NCBI GenBank assembly: GCA_018665505.1
Contig: JABJCS010000712.1
Location: 1 to 6,486, forward strand
Direction of reading: 5' to 3'
DNA from: Alphaproteobacteria bacterium
GTDB taxonomy: Bacteria; Pseudomonadota; Alphaproteobacteria; UBA8366
Length of the DNA: 6,486 nt
Part shown: positions 1 through 6,325 of the stretch, in pieces
Numbering within the stretch: the first letter of the stretch is position 1
Layout: each line of letters opens with the position of its first letter
Translations under genes and position numbers: made by a program
Notes under the pieces: generated by a model
Told to the model about the DNA's origin: nothing
Databases searched by the model: none
Seen by the model: the letters and a program-made list of their open reading frames with translations, nothing else

Positions 1-140
1 CGGGCTTCAAACTCGCCCATGGCGGCGGTGTTATCGACCGTCCACCGGCAGCGCCCGGTGAGCATAACGAGGAAGTCCTGCGGGAGGCCGGATACACTGC
101 CGAGGAGATCGAGGCATTGCGGTCGGATAGTGTTTTCTGA
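1..140 (+). CDS. Family III CoA-transferase (CaiB/BaiF type), C-terminal fragment
   Basis: Only the last 45 codons are present; the reading frame enters at base 3 and stops with TGA at 138-140. The peptide contains a segment reading APGEHNEEVLREAGYTAEEI, followed by a short leucine-containing tail. This matches the usual end of family III CoA-transferases, where a 'P-x-x-G-E-H-x-x-x-V-L' stretch is followed by a final helix of the 'G-Y-x-x-x-E-I-x-x-L' kind. Such enzymes move CoA between an acyl-CoA and a free carboxylic acid in the cytoplasm, often in degradation of carnitine, oxalate, aromatic or branched acids. The catalytic aspartate lies far upstream and outside the window, so substrate and activity cannot be judged. 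The next gene starts 264 bases later, so an operon with it is uncertain. Confidence 0.82.
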   Translation, partial: GFKLAHGGGVIDRPPAAPGEHNEEVLREAGYTAEEIEALRSDSVF

Positions 141-227
141 ACGAGGCGTATGGCGATTCGCGAAAGTGGTGTCTACGGACTTCCCTCTGCATTGTTAGCT
201 GTGCGGATCGTGTGAAGAACAGCGCGT

Positions 228-246
228 GGCGAGAATTCTTCTTGCC
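228..246. other. Short hairpin in the gap after the CoA-transferase
   Basis: GGCGAGAA at 228-235 pairs with TTCTTGCC at 239-246 through eight pairs (one G-U on the plus-strand transcript), leaving a three-base loop. No run of T follows, so it is not a standard intrinsic terminator. It could end or protect the upstream transcript, or be chance. The rest of 141-404 contains no ORF or RNA gene that I can support. Confidence 0.3.
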
Positions 247-270
247 GGTAGATTGTAGTGACTTAACAAT
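242..270 (+). promoter_or_regulatory. Weak candidate sigma70-like promoter for dcd
   Basis: TTGCCG at 242-247 and AACAAT at 265-270 each match four of six positions of the -35 and -10 consensus and are 17 bases apart, in a locally AT-rich patch (about 249-276) of the gap. This would give a leader of roughly 130 bases. The match is poor, the -35 overlaps the hairpin, and alphaproteobacterial promoters are hard to read by eye, so this is only a pointer to where transcription may begin. Confidence 0.2.
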
Positions 271-393
271 TATTTAGCACCGGAAGTATGGCGCGGTATT
301 GTTCGTAGCAGAGGCCTTATTGTGGCCGGTGCCTGTCTTGTTGAACCATACGCCCCGCGCGGCGTAGCTTGTGTCATGATCCCGCAATGGCAC

Positions 394-397
394 AAGG
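394..397 (+). promoter_or_regulatory. Ribosome binding site choosing the dcd start
   Basis: AAGG at 394-397 lies seven bases before the ATG at 405. The in-frame alternatives, TTG at 369 and ATG at 387, have no comparable purine-rich site upstream, so 405 is preferred. Confidence 0.55.
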
Positions 398-404
398 TAA
401 TCGC

Positions 405-1565
405 ATGAGCGAAGAAGCGAGCGTGTTGATAACCGAAGACGAAGAAACCGGCGACGGTAGCAAGTCTCCTGGCACTGGCATTCTGCCGTCCCACGCGATC
501 CGTGAGTTGGTGCGCGCAAAGGCGATCCAAGGCTCGGAGGAAATCTCCGTTGACCAGGTGCAGCCCGCCAGTATCGACTTGCGCCTGGGCACGACGGCCT
601 ATCGCCTGCGGGCGAGTTTCCTGCCCGGCAGCCGGTCCACGGTCGAGGATAAGATCCGCAACTTCGGTATGCACGCCTTCGACATCACCGAGGGCGCGGT
701 CTTGGAAGTCGGCTGTGTCTATATCGTCCCGCTCCTGGAATACCTGGCATTGCCGCCACGCGTCTGGGGGTTGGCGAACCCGAAAAGCTCGACCGGGCGG
801 ATCGATGTGTTGACCCGCTTGATCACCGATCACGCAGAGGTCTTCGACAAAGTGAAGGAAGGCTATCACGGACGGCTCTATGCGGAGATATCACCCCGCA
901 CTTTCAGCGTCGTCGTGCGCAAGGGCTCGAAGTTGAGCCAGCTGCGTTTGCGCCGAGGCTCGGATAGTTTGAGCGCCGCGATGCATCACCGGTTGCACGA
1001 GGAATTCCGTCTCGTCGACCGAGATCTGAACAAGAAGGGGCCGTTTAAGGGGATTCCCCTGACCGTGGACCTGCAAGGGGAAGCGACGGACGGCTTGCTC
1101 GGATTCCGAGCGCGCCAACACGCGGACCTGATCGATGTCGAGAATATCGGTTATTACGAGCCCATCGACTATTGGGAGCCGATCTTCGCGCGTGAGCATA
1201 AGCATCTCATCCTCAATCCCGGAGATTTCTATATCTTGGCATCGAAGGAGGCGGTCAACGTGCCGCCACAATACGCGGCTGAGATGGTGGCCTACGACAC
1301 GCTGATCGGTGAATTTCGGGTTCACTACGCTGGGTTTTTCGATCCCGGGTTCGGCTATGCGGAAAGCGGCGGTGCCGGATCGCGCGCAGTGCTCGAAGTG
1401 CGCTCGCACGAAGTCCCCTTCCTGGTCGAGGAAGACCAGGTCGTGGGATCGCTCATATACGACAAGCTGACCGACGTGCCGGACAAGATATACGGGACCC
1501 GGATCGGATCATCCTATCAACGCCAGGGATTGGCGCTGAGTAAACATTTCAAGCCGCTCGCTTAA
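405..1565 (+). CDS. dcd: Two-domain dCTP deaminase
   Basis: The 386-residue product is a tandem form of 2'-deoxycytidine 5'-triphosphate deaminase, roughly twice the E. coli enzyme (193 aa). It would convert dCTP to dUTP and ammonia in the cytoplasm, feeding dTTP synthesis through dUTPase. After an acidic N-terminal tail of about 24 residues, domain 1 shows PASIDLRLG (54-62), NPKSSTGR (125-132) and GRLYAEISP (156-164). These line up with E. coli segments carrying Ser111, Arg115 and the catalytic Glu138, giving Ser128, Arg132 and Glu161 here. Domain 2 has DPGFG (313-317) and AVLEVRS (328-334, Glu331), but its Ser111/Arg115 positions look replaced. The end, SSYQRQGLALSKHF, resembles the E. coli C-terminal 'Y-x-x-Q-x-G' tail that closes over the nucleotide. 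The start at 405 is chosen for its ribosome site; 387 and the TTG at 369 remain possible. The next gene follows after 37 bases, suggesting cotranscription. Family assignment is firm; the domain 2 comparison is by eye against a remembered sequence. Confidence 0.9.
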   Translation: MSEEASVLITEDEETGDGSKSPGTGILPSHAIRELVRAKAIQGSEEISVDQVQPASIDLRLGTTAYRLRASFLPGSRSTVEDKIRNFGMHAFDITEGAVLEVGCVYIVPLLEYLALPPRVWGLANPKSSTGRIDVLTRLITDHAEVFDKVKEGYHGRLYAEISPRTFSVVVRKGSKLSQLRLRRGSDSLSAAMHHRLHEEFRLVDRDLNKKGPFKGIPLTVDLQGEATDGLLGFRARQHADLIDVENIGYYEPIDYWEPIFAREHKHLILNPGDFYILASKEAVNVPPQYAAEMVAYDTLIGEFRVHYAGFFDPGFGYAESGGAGSRAVLEVRSHEVPFLVEEDQVVGSLIYDKLTDVPDKIYGTRIGSSYQRQGLALSKHFKPLA

Positions 1566-1590
1566 CCAGCGCTCGGCGTCCTTAATTGCG

Positions 1591-1595
1591 AAAGG
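1591..1595 (+). promoter_or_regulatory. Ribosome binding site for the GTG start at 1603
   Basis: AAAGG at 1591-1595 sits seven bases before the GTG at 1603, in the 37-base gap after dcd. The family-typical N-terminus (GHSVPRLEDQRFLTG) begins only six residues into the product, so this start fits both spacing and homology. Confidence 0.6.
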
Positions 1596-1602
1596 CAGGC
1601 TC

Positions 1603-3888
1603 GTGTCCGATGCATTATTGGGGCATTCCGTCCCTCGTCTCGAAGATCAACGATTTCTCACCGGCGCCGCGAAATACGCGGACGACCTGAACCTTGAGGG
1701 GCAGCTTTACGGCGTCGTCGTTCGCTCGACCCATGCCCATGCGCGGATTGCCGGGATCGATACAGAGGCGGCGCGCGCCGTCGGCGGCGTGATTGGCGTC
1801 TACGTCGAAGGTGACTTGGCGGCGGATGGCATCGGAGATCTTCCCTGCAGTGCCGAGTTGCCGGTTGAATCCGGCCTATATATCCCTCCGCGCCCGGCGC
1901 TCGCGAAGGGTCGCGTCCGTTATGTCGGCGATCACGTCGCCTTCGTCGTGGCCGAGACTGAAGACGCGGCGATGGAAGCGGCGGAGTTGGTTATGATCGA
2001 TTACGATCCGTTGCCGGCCGTGGTCGATGGCATGGCGGCTCAGGTTGAGGGCGCGCCGCAGCTTTGGGAGGGAGCGCCGAACAACATCATCTACCGCTTC
2101 CAAAAGGGTGACAAAGCGGCGATGGAAGCGGCCTTCGCTTCCGCCACCCACGTGGTCGAACTGGATATCGTCAACAATAAGATCTCGGCGGCGCCGATGG
2201 AGCCACGTTCCGGGATCGGTGAATACGATCCAGCGCGTGAGACGTATAAACTCACCTGCGCCGCGCAGGGCTTGCACGGTATTCGAGGCCAGTTGGCGAA
2301 GTCCATCTTTAAGGTGCCCGAGGATCAAATGGAACTGGTGGCGCCGGATGTCGGCGGCGGGTTCGGACTCAAGAATTTCGTCTATCCCGAATGGGTGTTG
2401 TTGCTATGGGCGGCGCGTAAGCTCAGCCGTCCCATCAAATGGACCGGCGAGCGGGGCGAGGAATTCGCCAGCGCCACGCAAGGGCGGGGCATTCGCACGC
2501 AGGGGCGCTTGGCGCTCGATGCAGAGGGCAGGTTCCTGGCGTTGGATGCCGATCTGGTGGCCGATTTGGGCGCATATCTCTCAGGTGCGGCACCGGGGGC
2601 ATCGACCCGCGCGGCGCCGACCGCGATGGGCGGCGGCTACAAAATTCCAACGATCTACATGGAATCACGCGGCGTTTTCACCAATACCGCTCCGGTGGAC
2701 GCGTATCGTGGTGCGGGCAAACCGGAAGCGAATTTCATCACCGAACGATTGATCGAAGCGGCGGCGCGACGCTGCGGTTTTGATCCGGTGGCGCTGCGGC
2801 GTCTCAACGTGGTCGAGGACTATCCCTATGAAACGGCCCAAGGCCTGACCTTCGATTGCGGTCGCTTCGGCCCGAATATCGACGACATTGTGCGCCTGCT
2901 CGATCGCGACGGCTTCGAAGCTCGCCGATCCACGTCCAAGGCGAATGGAAAATTGCGGGGGCTCGGCATTTCGTCTTTTCTCGAGACTTCCCGTGGTGCG
3001 CCCCAGGAAGGGGCCGAAGTCCGGTTTGCGTCCGACGGCCAAATTGAATTGCGGGTCGGGACCGAATCCAACGGGCAAGGTCACGAGACATCCTATAAGC
3101 AAATCGCGGGGTCGCGCTTCGGCCTCCCGATGGAAGCTTTCACGTATATCCAAGCGGATACGCGCAAAACCCGCACCGGCTTCGGCCATGGTGGTGCCCG
3201 CTCCATGCATATGGGCGGCGGTGCGATGATGCACGCCATAGACGAGGTGCTGGAGAAAGCCCGCGACGTGGCGGCGCGCCTGCTGCAAGCGGACGCGAAC
3301 GGCCTTCGTTATGCGGACGGCGCGTTCTCCGTCACGGCGACAGGACAGTCGGTCAGCTTGGTCGATGTCGCGGTGGAAGCGGAGGGAAGCCTCGACACGT
3401 TCGTCTTTGATGAGGACGTGCCTTTTACCTTCCCGAACGGTTGCCAAGCAGCCGAGGTCGAGATCGATCCGGAGACCGGGAATATCGAGCTGTTACGCTA
3501 TGTCGCCGTCGACGATTACGGCACGCTGGTCAATCCGATGCTGACCGAGGGGCAGGTGCAAGGTGGCTTGGTGCAGGGAATCGGCCAGGCGCTTGGCGAG
3601 AACTGCACCTATGATGAGGAGTCGGGACAACTCCTGGCGGGCTCAATGATGGATTATTGGCTGCCGCGCGCGAGCCAGCTGCCGAACATCGAGGTCCATC
3701 TCGAAGGTGTCCCGACGAAGGCCAATCCGCTCGGCGTCAAAGGCTCGGGCCAGGCCGGATGTATCGGCGCACCGCAGACCATCGTCCACGCGGTTCTCGA
3801 TGCATTAGCGTCATTTGGTATCGATGAGATTGATATGCCGGTTACCAGCGAAAAGGTTTGGCGGGCGATCGCAACCGCGGAAATCTGA
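1603..3888 (+). CDS. Molybdopterin-binding large subunit, xanthine dehydrogenase / CO dehydrogenase family
   Basis: The 761-residue product has the usual length for the large subunit of molybdenum hydroxylases, which hydroxylate carbon centres of purines, N-heterocycles, aldehydes or similar substrates and pass electrons to FeS and FAD subunits. The family opening GHSVPRLEDQRFLTG (7-21) leads into an a/b hammerhead domain (about 20-140), then the first cofactor domain (about 150-390) and the second (about 410-740). Visible cofactor motifs are Gln222 in CAAQG, GGGFGLK (251-257) and AYRGAGK (367-373). The last resembles AYRGAGR of 'form II' CoxL-like proteins rather than the AYxCSFR loop of true CO dehydrogenase, so CO oxidation is unlikely. 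Near the end, GVKGSGQAG carries Gln717 where the family usually has the catalytic Glu. No FeS (CoxS-like) or FAD (CoxM-like) subunit gene is in the window; partners must lie elsewhere. It starts with GTG and is probably cotranscribed with dcd. The substrate cannot be named. Confidence 0.93.
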   Translation: MSDALLGHSVPRLEDQRFLTGAAKYADDLNLEGQLYGVVVRSTHAHARIAGIDTEAARAVGGVIGVYVEGDLAADGIGDLPCSAELPVESGLYIPPRPALAKGRVRYVGDHVAFVVAETEDAAMEAAELVMIDYDPLPAVVDGMAAQVEGAPQLWEGAPNNIIYRFQKGDKAAMEAAFASATHVVELDIVNNKISAAPMEPRSGIGEYDPARETYKLTCAAQGLHGIRGQLAKSIFKVPEDQMELVAPDVGGGFGLKNFVYPEWVLLLWAARKLSRPIKWTGERGEEFASATQGRGIRTQGRLALDAEGRFLALDADLVADLGAYLSGAAPGASTRAAPTAMGGGYKIPTIYMESRGVFTNTAPVDAYRGAGKPEANFITERLIEAAARRCGFDPVALRRLNVVEDYPYETAQGLTFDCGRFGPNIDDIVRLLDRDGFEARRSTSKANGKLRGLGISSFLETSRGAPQEGAEVRFASDGQIELRVGTESNGQGHETSYKQIAGSRFGLPMEAFTYIQADTRKTRTGFGHGGARSMHMGGGAMMHAIDEVLEKARDVAARLLQADANGLRYADGAFSVTATGQSVSLVDVAVEAEGSLDTFVFDEDVPFTFPNGCQAAEVEIDPETGNIELLRYVAVDDYGTLVNPMLTEGQVQGGLVQGIGQALGENCTYDEESGQLLAGSMMDYWLPRASQLPNIEVHLEGVPTKANPLGVKGSGQAGCIGAPQTIVHAVLDALASFGIDEIDMPVTSEKVWRAIATAEI

Positions 3889-3925
3889 CATATAAATTTT
3901 GGTATGACTATTTTTCAGTCGCCTT

Positions 3926-3945
3926 TTGTATAAATATGAATACAA
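3926..3945. repeat. Perfect inverted repeat TTGTAT-N8-ATACAA, possible operator
   Basis: TTGTAT at 3926-3931 is exactly mirrored by ATACAA at 3940-3945 around an eight-base AT-only-but-one spacer. The dyad lies inside the AT-rich gap and overlaps the best -10-like hexamers, where a repressor or activator of the cytochrome gene could bind. I do not recognise it as the site of a specific regulator, and AT-rich DNA produces such dyads by chance more readily than average. Confidence 0.35.
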
Positions 3946-4067
3946 TTTAAAAGAAAGATATTATAAAGTTTTCGATATATAAGCGCGATCACCATTGCAC
4001 TGATTGCCGAGCATCAGTTCTAGAACGCGACAGATCATCGCTGAGCCGGCCGGTTGGACAAACAATT

Positions 4068-4072
4068 GGAGA
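4068..4072 (+). promoter_or_regulatory. Ribosome binding site choosing the cytochrome lipoprotein start
   Basis: GGAGA at 4068-4072 lies six bases before ATG 4079. The open frame extends back to a TTG at 4006 or earlier, but the ATG gives a clean lipoprotein signal peptide at the very N-terminus, so the extra upstream codons are rejected. Confidence 0.7.
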
Positions 4073-4078
4073 ATTCGG

Positions 4079-6325
4079 ATGTCGGGCTCAATCAAGGTAC
4101 TTTCCGGTCTATTGACGTGTTTAGCGTTGCTGATGACTTCATGTGTTGAAACCGAACCGGCACCGGACGCGTGGATCAATGCGTGCGAGATGTCGCCGGA
4201 CCAATGTGTTGCGACCTGTCAGAAGGATCCGTTGTTCTGCGCACAGCAAATCAATGGCTATCTCCTTGAGCCGGTGAACGGAGGGCCGCGATTCAAGTCA
4301 CTGCCGATATATCCGGGTACAGTGCCGGCGAAAGCGAATGCGCGGACGCCGATGCACGGCGACTACCTGACGATCTTTCTAAACGACATTGCGACGACCT
4401 ATGTCGAAACGCTGCAAGGCAGAGGAAAGTCTGTCGAGTACGTGGATTTTCCGAACGGATCGCTCATCATCAAAGCAAATTCGATCCAGCCAGATATGAG
4501 CTTCGAAAGCGGTTCCCCGTGGCTGACAGTAATGTTTAAAATCGATGGATATTGCCATGCGCAATCCGGAGGTACCGGTAATTGCACGGGTGGCGAGTGG
4601 TTTTATTACTTGTATCGGTTTGACAACTTTCATCAATTCGACGGCGTTCCGGTCGTCGGTAAAGCGGAGCCATTCTGCATTGATTGCCATGGACCGGTTC
4701 AGAAAGCCGATTTCTTGTTTCAGACGTTTGGAGATCTGGCGAAGTTTCAAAAACCAACTTTAACGGTGGCACCGGAAAAAGCAGCATCGCGTAATGTCGC
4801 GGCATTCTGCGACGGAACGCCGATTGGACCCATCCTTCCCGGTGACGTCGCCAAAAATCCTGGCAGCGTTCCGATGGATCGCCGACAGCTGATGTTCGAT
4901 TGCCTATCTTGGCGGAGTTTCTTGGCGCTCAATTGGCCCAATCTTCCAGAGCCGCAACATCCTAAAGAAAATTCTTGGCGGGGCGTGCCCCATACTTCCA
5001 AGAATATTGTCGATACTGGTCCGCGGGTTTGGGAGACGTATCGGGCGGTGTTCGAGACCTTCCAGTTAAACGATCCCAAATGGACCCTCAAAGATCAGGA
5101 CTGGAACGCGGCAGAGCATTACGCTCCAGTCTGCAAACAGGCTTCGGTGAACGACAAGGTTTTACGCCAGACCGGTAAACGGCGCTTTACTTCAATTCTC
5201 GATGAAACCCATCAAGCATTCGGCAATCAATTCAACATCCTCGTGGATCAGAACAATCGTCAGGCTTTGTTTGAAGTTCGAATCAATCGGGACGAGTTCG
5301 AGTACCTCAAGGCGAATGGCTTTGCGACCACAGGGAATTACGATGTGGGCGGCCCCAAAGCCAATCTATCCTGGCAATCCAAACCGCTGCAATTTCCCGA
5401 TAACATTCGTGGTCTGACCAAAACCGGTGCCATCGAAATAAAGGCCTCATGGCGGGTGCTCTGCACAGATGCGTCGTCGTGCAATAAGCTCGACGATCCG
5501 GGCCGCTACTATTCCCGTGACGCGGTATTTTTTGTTAAGCCCGCGACTGGCGGGGAGGCGATTTGTGAGCCAGTTAAAGTGGGGCTCGTCGGCTACCATA
5601 TCGGTCACAAAACCTTCTGGTCGCCCCAATGGGTTTGGTCAACATTCGAACATGTGGATAATGTTCCGCCCGCAGGCAGCTTTCCGGTCTCCGCCTCGCC
5701 TAAAACCCCGTATAGTTTTTACGGTCCTCGCGCACGGAAATATCAGCCGTCAATTGAGGTTTGCGGTAGCCAAAGACCCGGCATTATGAGCCCCGCGCGG
5801 ACCGACCCGAGCCAACCTTACGATGCGGCTTGCCCAAACTTGCAGAGTATCGCGAATAGCCATCCGGCCAACCTGACCGACAAATTGAACCAGCCGATAC
5901 GGATGGCGAGCGGACAGCTTTCGCCAAATCAAGTGACGAGAATCGATCCGATCACAGCCTCGCCACTCAATGTGAGTTATCCCGAGAAACTCCGCCAAAT
6001 GGGTTCTGTCTTCCAGCATTACCGGCTGGTCAATACACAGTGGCCGATGAATGGCCGTGGCACACCGTCGGCGACCACGATCAACATGAACGTTTGCAAG
6101 GGGGCGCAAATTACTCCCGATTGTTACATGCTCATTCCTCTCCATTTGCGACTTCGCAACACGACATTGGAGACGTTCCAAGTCAGCCATTTATTGCCTG
6201 AAAAGGACGCGAATGGACAAGTGTCCACCGTCGGTTGCATGAAATGCCATGGGTCGACGGGGGGCGAATTTAGCTTCGTGTGGCTAGACGCGGCCGAAGA
6301 GATTTCACCACTGCGCCGGAATTAA
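4079..6325 (+). CDS. Dihaem c-type cytochrome lipoprotein with a cytochrome P460-like N-terminal domain
   Basis: The 748-residue product begins with a lysine-containing n-region and a hydrophobic stretch ending LLMTSC, so Cys22 is the likely lipidated residue; Met at -3 is a slightly unusual lipobox. A cysteine-rich segment (36-54) repeats C-x3-P-x2-C twice. Residues about 70-235 resemble cytochrome P460: FPNGSLIIK (124-132), a VMFKIDGY stretch, GEWFYYLY, and haem motif CIDCH (200-204) followed by an aspartate-phenylalanine element. Then comes a module of about 500 residues that I recall from large proteins labelled only 'cytochrome c family': WRSFLALNWP (278-287), VWETYRAVFETF (317-328), a VGYHIGHKTFWSPQWVWSTF stretch followed by a valine-aspartate-asparagine element, YRLVNTQWP, and a terminal CMKCH (720-724). 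It should be exported, carry two covalent haems and act in electron transfer or as a periplasmic redox enzyme; the substrate is unknown. Many further cysteines suggest disulfides. Codon GC is visibly lower than in dcd and the molybdenum subunit gene, and it has its own AT-rich upstream region, so separate regulation and acquisition by transfer are both possible. Confidence 0.82.
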   Translation: MSGSIKVLSGLLTCLALLMTSCVETEPAPDAWINACEMSPDQCVATCQKDPLFCAQQINGYLLEPVNGGPRFKSLPIYPGTVPAKANARTPMHGDYLTIFLNDIATTYVETLQGRGKSVEYVDFPNGSLIIKANSIQPDMSFESGSPWLTVMFKIDGYCHAQSGGTGNCTGGEWFYYLYRFDNFHQFDGVPVVGKAEPFCIDCHGPVQKADFLFQTFGDLAKFQKPTLTVAPEKAASRNVAAFCDGTPIGPILPGDVAKNPGSVPMDRRQLMFDCLSWRSFLALNWPNLPEPQHPKENSWRGVPHTSKNIVDTGPRVWETYRAVFETFQLNDPKWTLKDQDWNAAEHYAPVCKQASVNDKVLRQTGKRRFTSILDETHQAFGNQFNILVDQNNRQALFEVRINRDEFEYLKANGFATTGNYDVGGPKANLSWQSKPLQFPDNIRGLTKTGAIEIKASWRVLCTDASSCNKLDDPGRYYSRDAVFFVKPATGGEAICEPVKVGLVGYHIGHKTFWSPQWVWSTFEHVDNVPPAGSFPVSASPKTPYSFYGPRARKYQPSIEVCGSQRPGIMSPARTDPSQPYDAACPNLQSIANSHPANLTDKLNQPIRMASGQLSPNQVTRIDPITASPLNVSYPEKLRQMGSVFQHYRLVNTQWPMNGRGTPSATTINMNVCKGAQITPDCYMLIPLHLRLRNTTLETFQVSHLLPEKDANGQVSTVGCMKCHGSTGGEFSFVWLDAAEEISPLRRN

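Larger units (their letters stand above)
3889..4078 (+). promoter_or_regulatory. AT-rich gap and probable promoter region of the cytochrome gene
   Basis: The first ~97 bases after the stop at 3888 are only about a quarter G+C by hand count, while the flanking genes are well above half. Several -10-like hexamers are present: TATAAA at 3929-3934, TACAAT at 3941-3946, TATTAT at 3959-3964 and TATATA at 3976-3981. A -35-like ATGACT at 3904-3909 is 19 bases before the first. Which one is used cannot be settled by eye. From about 3985 the composition returns toward that of the gene. No strong terminator for the upstream gene is visible; GACT/AGTC at 3906-3909 and 3917-3920 gives only a four-pair stem. 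Confidence 0.5.

Noticed and set aside
290..370. Possible small RNA or tRNA in the gap before dcd, suggested by GGCC repeats and a GC-rich CGCCCCGCGCGGCG stretch
   Set aside because: I could not fold a cloverleaf or find an anticodon arm and TψC motif; the pairings are short and inconsistent.
369..404. Upstream in-frame TTG (369) and ATG (387) as starts of dcd
   Set aside because: Neither has a ribosome site as good as that of ATG 405, and the extra residues are outside the conserved deaminase fold. ATG 387 cannot be fully excluded.
270..869. 199-codon minus-strand open frame overlapping the start of dcd and its upstream gap
   Set aside because: Most of it is antisense to conserved dcd domain 1, the peptide is Arg/Gln-rich without motifs, and no ribosome site stands out.
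2665..3447. 260-codon open frame on the minus strand inside the molybdenum subunit gene
   Set aside because: It lies wholly antisense to a well-matched family protein; long antisense frames are common opposite GC-rich genes, and the peptide is rich in Arg/His with no recognisable motif.
1603..3888. Calling this gene coxL (carbon monoxide dehydrogenase)
   Set aside because: The loop lacks the AYxCSFR cysteine required for the Mo-Cu centre, and no coxS or coxM is adjacent.
3904..3922. Terminator for the molybdenum subunit gene (GACT-ATTTTTC-AGTC)
   Set aside because: The stem has only four pairs, the T run lies in the loop rather than after the stem, and the stem is not GC-rich.
4046..4053. 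Eight-base palindrome CCGGCCGG in the cytochrome leader
   Set aside because: Short self-complementary GC strings are expected by chance in this composition and nothing around it suggests a defined site.
4004..4078. N-terminal extension of the cytochrome from an upstream TTG
   Set aside because: It would bury the lipoprotein signal peptide 25 residues inside the protein and has no ribosome site, unlike ATG 4079.
5750..6190. 146-codon minus-strand open frame within the cytochrome gene
   Set aside because: It is fully antisense to the conserved C-terminal cytochrome module and has no recognisable domain.
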